Shown here: piece by piece, positions 45,384-59,932 of the stretch
Layout: every line of letters starts with the position of its first letter
Numbering within the stretch: position 1 is the stretch's first letter
Source of the DNA: Bathymodiolus brooksi
Taxonomy: Eukaryota; Mollusca; Bivalvia; Mytilida; Modiolidae
NCBI GenBank assembly: GCA_963680875.1
Contig: OY804586.1
Location: 52,362,203-52,426,202 of the forward strand
Direction of reading: 5' to 3'
DNA length: 64,000 nt
Made by a program: the position numbers and the translations under genes
The notes under the pieces: model-generated
Databases searched by the model: none
Seen by the model: the letters and a program-made list of their open reading frames with translations, nothing else
Told to the model about the DNA's origin: nothing

Positions 45384-45708
45384 GGATCTGGGTCAATGAC
45401 GGAAGGTATGGGTGAACTGGGTCAACGACGGAAGGTATGGGTGAACTGGGTCAATGACGGAAGGTATGGGTGAACTGGGTCAATGACGGAAGGTATGGGT
45501 GAACTGGGTCAATGACGGAAGGTACGGGTGAACTGGGTCAATGACGGAAGGTATGGGTGAACTGGGTCAATGACGGAAGGTATGGGTGAACTGGGTCAAC
45601 GACTTTTGACTGCCACTAGAAAGGTATGAAGAGTTAGGTAGGGACGAAAGATTCTTCTAAATCTACAAAAGAAGAGGTCTTTATTGTGCAGGGAGCCTGG
45701 TACGTTAT

Positions 45709-46050
45709 CAGTGCCGGACTTAGATAAAGAGAGGCCCTAGGCTAATTCACTTGTGAGGCCCCTCCCAATTCCCCACATTCACTACTGGAGGAAGATGGAA
45801 GCGTGCTTAATCAATTTCAATAAAGGCAAAGATGATGAGGGGTGTTTAAAAATTCTGCAATATTCTGAAATGGAGTGCAACTGTGTAAGGAAAATTACTG
45901 AAGGGTTGTTTAGAAAGTACAGTACGCTATGACAGCATAAGTGTGAAAGTCTAATAACTGTTAAAAATATTATACACCTTGGCCAGAGGCCCCCTAAAGT
46001 TTGAGGCCCTAGGCTTCAGCCTATCGAGCCTATAGGTAAATCTGGCACTG
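45709..46050. mobile_element. hAT MITE spanning the U2/U3 junction
   Basis: Same element and same TSD as at 36569; 'agtgtgaaagtc' replaces 'agggtgaaagtc' at the junction. Confidence 0.78.
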
Positions 46051-48228
46051 TAGGTTATCCACTATGGTCCACGGTCAAGCTCTTCGTATTATATTCAGTG
46101 GGTTTGTGCCATGGGAAACGTTTCAGATGTGATGTATATGTCTGCTCTAAGATTGGGTATCATGGACAAGTGCTTCGTCAGGTTTTGTCACTTGCATGAC
46201 CTCGAGATCATCATTTCACTCAAAGGAGAGGTTTAGGCCTATAAAACTAATTTCGCCCCGCCACATTTTATTGAAAGTAAGCGGTCACATTTGTGTTAGG
46301 GGAATTGATCTGGCCTCTTTCTGCGAGTTTTCTATTAGTAGCATCTGGCATGATTTTCCCAAACATCATATTTATTAATATTTTTTCACTTTATTTCTTT
46401 ATACAACATATGAATAATTGAAAAAATTAAGATTTGAAGTTAACTGCCTTTCTAAAACCAAAATATGGGTTCATATTCATAAGTTGGTAGGCACCTTTTT
46501 TGGGGGAAAATCTTTATTTTATGAAAAAAGTAACCCAACTTGTTCTTTACCTTTTTTTCCATTAAATATTCAAAAACAACATAACAAAAATGGGGCATAT
46601 TTTCAATAGAAATTTTTTTATGGGTCTTTAAATAGGGGTGCCCTCATACGTTTATCATGATAAATACACTAAAATGTAAAAAGAACAATATATTTTTTCA
46701 CAATTTTCAATATTTTCGTTTAGCTTTGAAATATAAATAGACAATGATGTGTAATTACCTCAATAATTATGATAATTTAAATGGGTGGTCATTACATTCT
46801 GTTTACATCTTTATGAAAAATGTACACAAAAAATGTATTCCTTATTTGACTGGTAAATTTTCAAAGCTGTGCAGCAATAAAAAAAGTCACTATGGTTTCA
46901 AAACATACCCTTATCCAAATATCCTTATACACTTAGCTAACTGGACAATATATGTGAAGTTCGAACTGCAGACTCATTTGGAGCATCCGAGTTCATGTCA
47001 ATCCGGAGTTTTAGTGTTATTTGTGTTGCTCAATCTTTAGTTTTCAGTGTACATGTATTCGTAATTTTTTGTCAGCCATTAAATATTTGTCTTTTTGTTT
47101 TGTTATACCTGTATATTTATATCATATATTGTTAATGAAGTAATATATTGACTCTTTAAGATTAATTACCAATAAATGTAGCTCTCATAGTGTAAACAAT
47201 CAAAGATGCTACAATCTGAAGTTGGATTATGCAATTTTTCCACCGAATTATCTCCCTTTGATGTCAACACGCATTTATTTTTGTGAAATAAATTATGTCA
47301 ACGGGGAAAAATGATATTGAGCAATAAACTTTTATTATATGTTAAAATGAGTTGAAATTTGTTAAAAATAAACACTGATTGAGCGTTTCCGACCTAAATC
47401 GTATATTTAAAATTAAATTTCCACTTCAAATTATGTTTTCACGAAGAAAATGCGTCTCTAATTGTATTTAATGCCCATAAACGCTTGATTTAATCATCCC
47501 TACATAATAATTTGCACATATTCGAAGCATTTGTACACGGGTCTCTTTACATAGCCTCGTAATAAATACCATGTAAATCATGTAAATGGATGTCAACTTT
47601 TCTGAATTTTTCATTCATTGCATCGGGGCGCCACGATACAACTCATATATTGTTGAAAGTGGCGATAAATACCATAGCCCTAACCAGACCCTAACTCTAA
47701 TATAATCTTCAACATTAAAATTGTCTTTATATCAATTCCACAAACATATATGTTAGATAATTGATCTGCAGAGAACTGTAATATAGATCTGCCAAATTCT
47801 ATAGATATGATAAAAAAATCATTTTTTAGATTTTTTAAGAAAGTGACGCAATAGAATAGGCAACAGCCTCCCCCATTTTGTACGTCAATTTCTTATTGAT
47901 AAAGATTAAATTGCCTTATAAAATATTTATATTGCATAATTTTATAGGTTATCAGATGATATTCCACTCCTGATTACATTCAGGGGCGTTGACAGTTGAT
48001 GATAAGATTTAATTTTTTTTTACGTAGAAGTAAATAAGGTAAATCACTGTAACATATGTTCATATTATTGAATATATGCATGTATATTTTATCTTTAATT
48101 AATAATCTATATTCACATTAATTCTATTACATCGTATAGATGTTGTACTTTTACTTTTAGGTATAGGGTACCGCCGTGGTCGTGATCGTATGACTTCATG
48201 CACCTGAGAAGTCTAAAGACACCAAAGG

Positions 48229-48509
48229 ATTTATTGATTGATTGATTTTTGGTGTTTAACGCCACTTTCAGCAATATTTCAGCTACGACATGTACGACCT
48301 ATTTTAGTGGTGGAAGAAGCCGGAGTACCCGGAGAGAACCACCGACCAGGGGCAAGCAACTGGTAAACTTTATCACTTGTGGCTGCGAGTCGAGTGCACC
48401 CTTTTTTGTAATTTACCAAATCGGGCGCGAAATCACGCCGTATTGGTGATATGCTTGTATGAGTTATTATGTAATCCAACTACCTAACTCATTGAGCCAC
48501 CTGGGCCCT
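48229..48509 (-). repeat. Type-B SINE in U3
   Basis: Same insertion as in U1/U2 with the same TSD; shares GACATGTACGACC with U4 rather than GACATGTGCGACC of U1/U2. Confidence 0.82.
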
Positions 48510-48962
48510 AAGACACCAAAAAGGAACAATCAGAAGCAGCAATTCGAAGAAGAACAGACAATACAAATGGTTAAAAGAGAAAAAAAGACACAACTCTAAA
48601 CTATTTATATAAACGAACCCCATTAAAACCTGTGCTACGGAAGACTAGGCAGTTCCTGCTACACTAGTCACACCCGTTGTGTTACTCTAGTTACAAACCC
48701 GATGGTAAGTCATAAATGAGGAAAGGATCGGATTGTGATTACGACAAACAGATCATATCCGTGAACACTAACAATATTTCAGTAATATCGTGTCAGCCAT
48801 TTTTGGCGGAATAAATCGGAAGTACCCGGGGAAATCCAACGGTGTCAAGTCACTGATAACTCTATCACATAATACCAATGAATCAAATAAACCTGATCAC
48901 CGATAGGATTTATAATCGTTTAAATGGACTAACCATACACCATACAGCATCCAAACACACAC

Positions 48963-48994
<32 letters not shown>

Positions 48995-49473
48995 GTTTTC
49001 CACGTTTTCCTAATTTCTTTTTATTCTTTGATTATTTTTAGCTTTGTCTGTTATATGTTAAAATTGTATTTTACTTGTTTTCTTGTTCATTCTCAACACA
49101 ATGTAATGATAATTGTTTATATATTTATAGGAGAAGACTCCATAAGTTGGTAAAACTTGTGTTTGATCCTCCTTGTATCATTGAAAATAATTATAGACTA
49201 AAACTGATAGAAACCGATCAAACTCACAGCTTTAGTGTTGATAATAACCGATTGCATACTCATTAGGTGCATATCTAATCATTAAGCAATCACATGACAA
49301 GTCGATGAGTGGTTCTCCCATTATTATGGAGTTTTAACCCCGCTGAACCAGTGGTGGAAAAATCTGTATTCCTCTAGAGGATTAAAATGTCTCGTGCCTT
49401 TCCCCGCATGTTGTCAAATCGGTCCGCCAAAGGAATTTGAAATAAAGTTCGTGTTAAATAATAGGAGAAACAA

Positions 49474-49631
49474 ATTCTCCTTCAGTTGCCCATGTGGGTT
49501 ACAATATTTCTCCATTCTTGAGAGTTAAATTAAAAATTTTAACCTCTCGCCTGACGGCTTGTGGTTAAAATTTTAAATTTAACTATCTTGAGTGGAGAAA
49601 TATCGTATCTCACGGACAACTGAGGGAGAAT
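49474..49631. repeat. 158-bp hairpin in U3
   Basis: Right arm carries TATCTCACGGACAACTG instead of TATCCCACAGGCAACTG, which weakens pairing. Confidence 0.75.
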
Positions 49632-50179
49632 CTATACGTAACTGTTTTCTAACGCCATATGCATATGAGCGATTCTTCAGCTAGTATCATGGCGAGAACA
49701 AGATGGATGCCAATGATATGATGAGGATCTCTGATTTCTACTAGATCAACACGCTTTTAAATTTGGATTTTATAGTGCTAGTTCACTGAAACTACAGTCC
49801 GGTGATAGACATGTCGCCCAACTCGGACACATTATTTTAATTTTTACTAATGCTGCGAGTTTAACGGTGAAACAGCATATACCAATCTTATAGTTTTTTG
49901 GTTTTTACACGACCAGTATACTCGAACTCATGGTTCACGCACGAGAGGCGAGCACGGCAGCCATTACACCACCGATACGACTCTTATTAGATGTGTAATT
50001 CAATTTATTGAAATGAAAATATATGTATATTATATGTTACTGTTTATTAACTGCTTTGTGTTAGTCGTTGCTTTATAGCTATTTAACACATCAGTATAAT
50101 TACTTTCCTGAAGCCTGATAAAAAAGAAGAAGAAACAATTCACTTATCAGACCTTGATATTACAATGTTAAGTGTCATA

Positions 50180-50477
50180 TAAGGGCTGTCCGTAAAGTTC
50201 GTGGACAATCTCTGTAATTTTGTTATTTAATTTGTTGAAAAAAAAGAAATTGCATAGAAGTTACACGTAATTTATACTGTGCTCCAGGTGCCCTATGACA
50301 GACATTACAAAATCGATTTAATTAAGTTAGGAAATTAAAATCTGATACAGATTTTTTATATCTAACATCGCATTTAATTAAGGAATACAGGTACAGGTAT
50401 CACTAACATTTTTGAAAAACACGTTGTTTTTTTTAGGAAAATTGGGACCTGTCCACAATCTTTACGTACAGCCCTCG
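50180..50477. mobile_element. Mariner-type MITE in U3
   Basis: Co-linear copy; right terminus has CCACAATCTTTACG instead of CCACGATCTTTACG. Confidence 0.7.
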
Positions 50478-50646
50478 TACATAGTTTAACACGAAATTCT
50501 TGTAGTCGTAATATGCTAAATAAACTCAGATAATATCAACAAAGGATGAATTGTTGGTTTGGTGTCCGTCTGTCTGTCAACATTGTACTGTAATAAATAT
50601 CCTTTCTTTATCTAACGTGTGTTGTGGTTAGTTTTGACATGATGTT

Positions 50647-51755
50647 CTTGTTTTGTCAAAAGTTATTTTGTGAAGGTGTCCTGATATGTTTTACTTGTTT
50701 TGTCTAAAGTTATTTTGTGAAGGTGTCCTGATATGTTTTACTTGTTTTGTCTAAAGTTATTTTGTGAAGGTGTCCTGATATGTTTTACTTGTTTTGTCTA
50801 AAGTTATTTTGTGAAAGTGTCCTGATATGTTTTACTTGTTTTGTCTAAAGTTATTTTGTGAAAGTGTCCTGATATGTTTTACTTGTTTTGTCTAAAGTTA
50901 TTTTGTGAAGGTGTCCTGATATGTTTTTCTTGTTTTGTCTAAAGTTATTTTGTGAAGGTGTCCTGATATGTTTTACTTGTTTTGTCTAAAGCTATTTTGT
51001 GAAGGTGTCCTGATATGTTTTACTTGTTTTGTCTAAAGTTATTTTGTTAAGGTGTCCTTACATGTTTTACTTGTTTTGTCTAAAGTTATTTTGTGAAGGT
51101 GTCCTGATATGTTTTACTTGTTTTGTCTAAATTTATTTTGTGAAGGTGTCCTGATATGTTTTACTTGTTTTGTCTAAAGTTATTTTGTGAAGGTGTCCTG
51201 ATATGTTTTACTTGTTTTGTCTAAAGTTATTTTGTGAAGGTGTCCTGATATGTTTTACTTGTTTTGTCCAAAGTTATTTTGTGAAGGTGTCCTGATATGT
51301 TTTACTTGTTTTGTCTAAAGTTATTTTGTGAAGGTGTCCTGGTATATTTTACTTGTTTTGTCTAAAGTTATTTTGTTAAGGTGTCCTGATATGTTTTACT
51401 TGTTTTGTCTAAAGTTATTTTGTGAAGGTGTCCTAATATGTTTTACTTGTTTTGTCTAAAGTTATTATATGAAGGTGTCCTGATATGTTTTACTTGTTTT
51501 GTCTAAAGTTATTTTGTGAAAGTGTCCTGATATGTTTTACTTGTTTTGTCTAAAGTTATTTTTTTAAGGTGTCCTGATATGTTTTACTTGTTTTGTCTAA
51601 TGCTATTTTGTGAAGGTGTCCTGATATGTTTTACTTGTTTTGTCTAAGGTGTTTTGTGAAGGTGTCCTGATATGTTTTGCTTGTTTTGTCTAAGGTGTTT
51701 TGTAAAGGTGTCCTGATATGTTTTACTTGTTTTGTCTAAGGTGTTTTGTGAAAGT
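50647..51755. repeat. 47-bp VNTR in U3, about 24 copies
   Basis: Same monomer; the right part (from the TTAAGGTGTCCTTACATG variant near 51,045) parallels U1 from 32,230. Confidence 0.92.
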
Positions 51756-51960
51756 GTTTAGCTTTGACATGATGTCTTTGTTTTGTAAAGGTGTTCTGAG
51801 ATGATGTCCTTATTTCCCCTAAGGTGGTTTATGAAGGTGTTCTGAAATGAGGTCCTTGTCTTGTCTAAGGTGTTTTGAGGTGCTGTCCTTATTTTGTCTA
51901 AAATGTTCTGAGGTGATGTCATTTTGATGTTAAGTTTTAAATCATTGCACATACAGTACA

Positions 51961-54913
51961 CTCCAAGTGTATCAACGATCATACTTCTCAGGTCCGACAT
52001 ATTCCTCCCAAAATGTCCGACAAATGTCCGACAAATTTGAGAGTCAACACTATTTGGTCGGACATTTTGGTCTTGGTCGGACATTTTGGTCGGACGTGAG
52101 AGTGGATATTAAAAGATTTTTTTTACATTTCTCAAGGTGAATATGTCAAACATTTTGTGATCGATGCGTATTTGTAAGCGTACTTTCTTTCCGGTGTGTA
52201 AAATGTGCGGGTACGTAAATACCCTAGTGTATTTTTACCTTGCACCATATTCGCGCCAGGAAAGGTAGCTCCAAGGTCAATATTTGTCACGCTCGGGCAC
52301 AACAGTCGTTCGATGCATAGGAGCACCTCATAATCAAAGAATTGTACAATAATTTCGAGTTACACCGTTTGTGTTTCTTTAATCTGTTTAATTTTAATAG
52401 ATCTTTCTAGTACATTTAAATTTTACGATTACAATCGGAATGCTAGAAATATCGTAACTTTTCCGAAATCTAAACTTTAAAATTATATACGCCGAGTCCA
52501 GCCTGGCTTGGATTTCTCGAAAAAAGTTTTCTTAACAAACCAAATTAAATTTGAGTAAAAACTCGACTTAAGTTTGCGTTTTGACTTTGTTTGTTTTGAG
52601 TAATCACTGACGATTAAAAAAAAAAAAATCTGTTGTCACTTAAAACAGTCAGTGAGGCCGGTACGGCTGTGTACATGAATGAATAAGAAATAATTCTTTC
52701 GGAGTGTGATATCCATATAAAGGTGAAATAACGGATGCAAAAATCACCGGCTAAAGTTACACAATATTCCGTTTACAAATATTTCAAGTCTCTATACTTG
52801 TTCATCTGTGACGGCAATACGTGTATTGGACTAGGTATTACAGCCAGCTTGATATGAATTAATTAGCTCAGGTTACAGGTGTCAATAATGGAAGGAACAT
52901 CTTGTCGACACAAATTTCCAGGTGCCAGTGGGAGAACAATTATAATTAATTCTATTTAATGTTGTTGTTTTTTATTACTATTTGTTTGTAGGTACATTTG
53001 CAATCATTGAAGTAAATTTAATTTGAGAGTCAACACTCTCTAAGTCCGACTATTTGGTCGGACGTGAGAGTGGATATTTAAAGATTTTTTTGACATTTCT
53101 CGAGGTGAACATGTCAAACATTTTGTGATCGATGCATATTTGTAAGCGTACTTTCTTTCCGGTATGTAGAATGTCCGATTACGTAAATACCCTAGTGTAT
53201 TTCTACCTTGCACCATATTCGCGCCAGGAAAGGTAGCTCAAAGGTCAATATATAACTGAATTATTGTTGAAAAGTGACGTTTATACACCCATAGCCTCAT
53301 ATAAATTATTGCAATAAAATATCGATTAAGTAACGAAATTGATATAAATTATTTTCCAGTATATTTAGTATAAAAAGCTTGTTCTACACGTTCACTGTGA
53401 GATGTATTGCAACCGCCATTTTTAGCTACAATCACGTGCGCATGCTCGTATTTGATGGAAAGCTATAGCTATATTTAGATATTTTGTGATAATAATTTTT
53501 TTTGTAAATCGATCTACCCTGTGATTTTTTTCAACAAGATACATTTGTTATAGTATATATTTTATTATAAAATACAATATTGAACTGATTTTCGATAACA
53601 CTTCAATCATTGAATATTGATTTTTTCGAATGTTGAATATTTTATCCCCAGAATTGCACCCCCTGTTAGTATACTTTTATTGCTTTATTTAAAAAAATAA
53701 TAACACCAAGAACATCGATGATACGAGTCTTCTTATTCAGAAATAAACCTGCAGCAAAATAAAGGTATACATTTTTGTACTGTGAACAAAATCGTCATTT
53801 TTATCTAGATTTATCGTCCGAAAAATACGGTACTCCTCTACTATACTAATTTGGATCAGGTGATGGGAATTAGGTGCCATCATCAAAATAAAGATTAAAA
53901 AATGTATTTCATGATAATGATGGCTGATTAAAATTGTTTGTCATGCATTAGCAGTCAATTGTAATATACAGGATGTAACCAATATACAGGAAGAGCCCCT
54001 ACTGTGAAGCCATTCAAAGAAAATAACAACCCGACCATATTGTTAAATAAGTTATCTATGTTTATAAGTCTTAGTAAAAAGAGTCTTGAGCAACGTTTTT
54101 GTTCACACCTGTGATAGGTGTATTTGTATATCATGAATGCACGATGCGACAACATGCTGAGATGGGTGATGTTTTGACAGGTAAACTGTAAAAAAAAACC
54201 AAACGTAGAATACACTAATAAAATATTATTTCACCTATATCAGGACTCCGCAGACTGCCAATTTTCAAGAAAAAAACCCAGCATTTACGGATTTATGACC
54301 CATTCGCCATGAACAAAATAAAACTTAAATTATACTAAATAATTTTAATCCAAATTTGCCTTTAAAGAAATAAATGTATAAATTAGAATTATTAACCCGG
54401 GTTTGTTCGCCCTACATTTGGCAAACACGTAAAAGAGCAAACGCACCCGATATCGTAAACCGGCAACTGTCTGCAGCAAGTGAAAGGGCCTTGGCATCGA
54501 TTGTCGCGAGTACATAGGGACATATTAATATTCACTTCTAGTGCAACTTAAAACATGGGTACTGCATGTTAATACATTTCGTGGATATTATTGTATATAT
54601 CGCCCGTGACAGCCGTTAACATATCTATACTTTCCGTACCACTGTATATCACTCTTTTACTTCAGCTTTACTAAGATACGCATGTTTCTTTATGCACAAA
54701 TTTATTGGTTAGCAGAATTTGGGGACGTTTCCTGTTTACAGTTTAACTATCTGAGAGTGGAGACTCTCACTCCGACCTGGGAGGATTTGGTCGGACATTT
54801 GTCGGACAATTTGGTCGGACAATTTGGTCGGACATTTTTCAGACAATTTTAAGAGTGAAGTCAGACAAAACTCAGTGTCCAACCTTAGTGTTTGATCGTT
54901 GATACACTTGGAG
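51961..54913. mobile_element. 2.95-kb GTCCGAC element, U3
   Basis: Co-linear copy at offset 18,670 from U1; almost identical to it. Confidence 0.65.
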
Positions 54914-55238
54914 GGATCTGGGTCAATGACGGAAGGTATGGGTGAACTGGGTCAACGACGGAAGGTATGGGTGAACTGGGTCAATGACGGAAGGTATGGG
55001 TGAACTGGGTCAATGACGGAAGGTATGGGTGAACTGGGTCAATGACGGAAGGTACGGGTGAACTGGGTCAATGACGGAAGGTATGGGTGAACTGGGTCAA
55101 TGACGGAAGGTATGGGTGAACTGGGTCAACGACTTTTGACTGCCACTAGAAAGGTATGAAGAGTTAGGTAGGGACGAAAGATTCTTCTAAATCTACAAAA
55201 GAAGAGGTCTTTATTGTGCAGGGAGCCTGGTACGTTAT

Positions 55239-55580
55239 CAGTGCCGGACTTAGATAAAGAGAGGCCCTAGGCTAATTCACTTGTGAGGCCCCTCCCAATT
55301 CCCCACATTCACTACTGGAGGAAGATGGAAGCGTGCTTAATCAATTTCAATAAAGGCAAAGATGATGAGGGGTGTTTAAAAATTCTGCAATATTCTGAAA
55401 TGGAGTGCAACTGTGTAAGGAAAATTACTGAAGGGTTGTTTAGAAAGTACAGTACGCTATGACAGCATAAGGGTGAAAGTCTAATAACTGTTAAAAATAT
55501 TATACACCTTGGCCAGAGGCCCCCTAAAGTTTGAGGCCCTAGGCTTCAGCCTATCGAGCCTATAGGTAAATCTGGCACTG
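55239..55580. mobile_element. hAT MITE spanning the U3/U4 junction
   Basis: Same element and TSD as the 36569 copy and, as far as I compared, identical to it. Confidence 0.78.
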
Positions 55581-57513
55581 TAGGTTATCCACTATGGTCC
55601 ACGGTCAAGCTCTTCGTATTATATTCAGTGGGTTTGTGCCATGGGAAACGTTTCAGATGCGATGTATATGTCTGCTCTAAGATTGGGTATCATGGACAAG
55701 TGCTTCGTCAGGTTTTGTCACTTGCATGACCTCGAGATCATCATTTCACTCAAAGGAGAGGTTTGGGCCCATAAAACTAATTTCACCCCGCCACATTTTA
55801 TTGAAAGTAAGCGGTCACATTTGTGTTAGGGGAATTGATCTGGCCTCTTTCTGCGAGTTTTCTATTAGTAGCATCTGGCATGATTTTCCCAAACATCATA
55901 TTTATTAATATTTTTTCACTTTATTTCTTTATACAACATATGAATAATTGAAAAAAATAAGATTTGAAGTTAACTGCCTTTCTAAAACCAAAATATGGGT
56001 TCATATTCATAAGTTGGTAGGCTCCTTTTTGGGGGAAAATCTTTATTTTATGAAAAAAGTAACCCAACTTGTTCTTTACCTTTTTTTCCATTAAATATTC
56101 AAAAACAACATAACAAAAATGGGGCATATTTTCAATAGAATTTTTTTTATGGGTCTTTAAATAGGGGTACCCTCATACGTTTATCATGATAAATACACTA
56201 AAATGTAAAAAGAACAATATATTTTTTCACAATTTTCAATATTTTCGTTTAGCTTTGAAACATAAATAGACAATGATGTGTAATTACCTCAATAATTATG
56301 ATAATTTAAATGGGTGGTCATTACATTCTGTTTACATCTTTATGAAAAATGTACACAAAAAATGTATTCCTTATTTGACTGGTACATTTTCAAAGCTGTG
56401 CAGCAATAAAAAAAAAGTCACTATGGTTTCAAAACATACCCTTATCCAAATATCCTTATACACTTAGCTAACTGGACAATATATGTGAAGTTCGAACTGC
56501 AGACTCATTTGGAGCATCCGAGTTCATGTCAATCCGGAGTTTTAGTGGTATTTGTGTTGCTCAATCTTTAGTTTTCAGTGTACATGTATTCGTAATTTTT
56601 TGTCAGCCATTAAATATTTGTCTTTTTGTTTTGTTATACCTGTATATTTATTTCATATATTGTTAATGAAGTAATATATTGACTCTTTAAGATTAATTAC
56701 CAATAAATGTAGCTCTCAAAGTGTAAACAATCAAAGATGCTACAATCTGAAGTTGGATTATGCAATTTTTCCACCGAATTATCTCCCTTTGATGTCAACA
56801 CGCATTTATTTTTGTGAAATAAATTATGTCAACGGGGAAAAATGATATTGAGCAATAAACTTTTATTATATGTTAAAATGAGTTGAAATTTGTTAAAAAT
56901 AAACACTGATTGAGCGTTTCCGACCTAAATCGTATTTTTAAAATTAAATTTCCACTTCAAATTATGTTTTCACGAAGAAAATGCGTCTCTAATTGTATTT
57001 AATGCCCATAAACGCTTGATTTAATCATCCCTACAAAATAATTTGCACATATTCGAAGCATTTGTACACGGGTCTCTTTACATAGCCCCGTAATAAATAC
57101 CATGTAAATCATGTAAATGGATGTCAACTTTTCTGAATTTTTCATTCATTGCATCGGGGCGCCACGATACAACTCATATATTGTTGAAAGTGGCGATAAA
57201 TACCATAGCCCTAACCAGACCCTAACTCTAATATAATCTTCAACATTAAAATTGTCTTTATATCAATTCCACAAACAAATATGATGATAAGATTTAATTT
57301 TTTTTTACGTAGAAGTAAATAAGGTAAATCACTGTAACATATGTTCATATTATTGAATATATGCATGTATATTTTATCTTTAATTAATAATCTATATTCA
57401 CATTAATTCTATTACATCGTATACATGTTGTACTTTTACTTTTAGGTATAGGGTACCGCCGTGGTCGTGATCGTATGACTTCATGCACCTGAGAAGTCTA
57501 AAGACACCAAAGG

Positions 57514-57794
57514 ATTTATTGATTGATTGATTTTTGGTGTTTAACGCCACTTTCAGCAATATTTTAGCTACGACATGTACGACCTATTTTAGTGGTGGAA
57601 GAAGCCGGAGTACCCGGAGAGAACCACCGACCATGGGCAAGTAACTGGTAAACTTTATCACTTGTGGCTGCGAGTCGAGTGCACCCTTTTTTGTAATTTA
57701 CCAAATCGGGCGCGAAATCACGCCGTATTGGTGATATGCTTGTATGAGTTGTTAGGTAATCCAACTACCTAACTCATTGAGCCACCTGGGCCCT
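57514..57794 (-). repeat. Type-B SINE in U4
   Basis: Same insertion. The head has GTTGTTAGGTAATCC, the family consensus, whereas U1-U3 carry GTTATTATGTAATCC. Confidence 0.82.
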
Positions 57795-58758
57795 AAGACA
57801 CAAAAAAGGAACAATCAGAAGCAGCAATTCGAAGAAGAACAGACAATACAAATGGTTAAAAGAGAAAAAAAGACACAACTCTAAACTATTTATATACACG
57901 AACCCCATTAAAACCTGTGCTACGGAAGACTAGGCAGTTCCTGCTACACTAGTCACACCCGTTGTGTTACTCTAGTTACAAACCCGATGGTAAGTCATAA
58001 ATGAGGAAAGGATCGGATTGTGATTATGACAAACAGATCATATCCGTGATCACTAACAATATTTCAGTAATATCGTGTCAGCCATTTTTGGCGGAATAAA
58101 TCGGAAGTACCCGGGGAAATCCAACGGTGTCAAGTCACTGATAACTCTATCACATAATACCAATGAATCAAATAAACCTGATCACCGATAGGATTTATAA
58201 TCGTTTAAATGGACTAACCATACACCATACAGCATCCAAACACACACACACATACACATACACACACACACACACACTCGTTTTCCACGCTTTCCTAATT
58301 TCTTTTTATTCTTTGATTATTTTTAGCTTTGTCTGTTATATGTTAAAATTGTATTTTACTTGTTTTCTTGTTCATTCTCAACACAATGTAATGATAATTG
58401 TTTATATATTTATAGGAGAAGACTCCATAAGTTGGTAAAACTTGTGTTTGATCCTCCTTGTATCATTGAAAATAATTATAGACTAAAACTGATAGAAACC
58501 GATCAAACTCACAGCTTTAGTGTTGATAATAACCGATTGCATACTCATTAGGTGCATATCTAATCATTAAGCAATCACATGACATGTGGATGAGTGGTTC
58601 TCCCATTATTATGGAGTTTTAACCCCGCTGAACCAGTGGTGGAAAAATCTGTAATACTCTAGAGGATTAAAATGTCTCGTGCCTTTCCCCGCATGTTGTC
58701 AAATCGGTCCGCCAAAGGAATTTGAAATAAAGTTCGTGTTAAATAATAGGAGAAACAA

Positions 58759-58916
58759 ATTCTCCTTCAGTTGCCCATGTGGGTTACAATATTTCTCCAT
58801 TCTTGAGAGTTAAATTTAAAATTTTAACCTCTCGCCTGACGGCTTTTGGTTAAAATTTTAAATTTAACTATCTTGAGTGGAGAAATATCGTATCCCACAG
58901 GCAACTGAGGGAGAAT
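58759..58916. repeat. 158-bp hairpin in U4
   Basis: Left arm TTAAATTTAAAATTTTAACC pairs perfectly with the right arm where other units have a mismatch; the loop reads GGCTTTT. Confidence 0.75.
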
Positions 58917-59464
58917 CTATACGTAACTGTTTTCTAACGCCATATGCATATGAGCGATTCTTCAGCTAGTATCATGGCGAGAACAAGATGGATGCCAATG
59001 ATATGATGAGGATCTCTGATTTCTACTAGATCAACACGCTTTTAAATTTGGATTTTATAGTGCTAGTTCACTGAAACTACAGTCCGGTGATAGACATGTC
59101 GCCCAACTCGGACACATTATTTTAATTTTTACTAATGCTGCGAGTGTAACGGTGAAACAGCATATACCAATCTTATAGTTTTTTGGTTTTTACACGACCA
59201 GTATACTCGAACTCATGGTTCACGCACGAGAGGCGAGCACGACAGCCATTACACCACCGATACGACTCTTATTAGATGTGTAATTCAATTTATTGAAATG
59301 AAAATATATGTATATTATATGTTACTGTTTATTAACTGCTTTGTGTTAGTCGTTGCTTTATAGCTATTTAACACATCAGTATAATTACTTTCCTGAAGCC
59401 TGAAAAAAAAGAAGAAGAAACAATTCACTTATCAGACCTTGATATTACAATGTTAAGTGTCATA

Positions 59465-59763
59465 TAAGGGCTGTCCGTAAAGTTCGTGGACAATCTCTGT
59501 AATTTTGTTATTTAATTTGTTGAAAAAAAAGAAATTGCATAGAAGTTACACGTAATTTATATTGTGCTCCAGGTGCCCTATGACAGACATTACAAAATTG
59601 ATTTAATTAAGTTAGGAAATTAAAATCTGATACAGATTTTTTATATCTAACATCGCATTTCATTAAGGAATACAGGTACAGGTATCACTAACATTTTTGA
59701 AAAACACGTTTTTTTTTTTTAGGAAAATTGGGACCTGTCCACGATCTTTACGTACAGCCCTCG
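59465..59763. mobile_element. Mariner-type MITE in U4
   Basis: Co-linear copy with a poly-T expansion near 59,710. Confidence 0.7.
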
Positions 59764-59932
59764 TACATAGTTTAACACGAAATTCTTGTAGTCGTAATAT
59801 GCTAAATAAACTCAGATAATATCAACAAAGGATGAATTGTTGGTTTGGTGTCCGTCTGTCTGTCAACATTGTACTGTAATAAATATCCTTTCTTTATCTA
59901 ACGTGTGTTGTGGTTAGTTTTGACATGATGTT

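Larger units (their letters stand above)
36803..45942. repeat. Macrosatellite unit U2
   Basis: Shortest unit, with the smallest VNTR (about 19 copies). It matches U4 in both flanking thirds (for example 'ggctcctttttggggg', 'tttgtttggagtaatc'). Confidence 0.9.
45943..55472. repeat. Macrosatellite unit U3
   Basis: Has both optional segments (~210 bp and ~245 bp) and a private ~100-bp deletion near 51,900, just right of the VNTR. Confidence 0.9.
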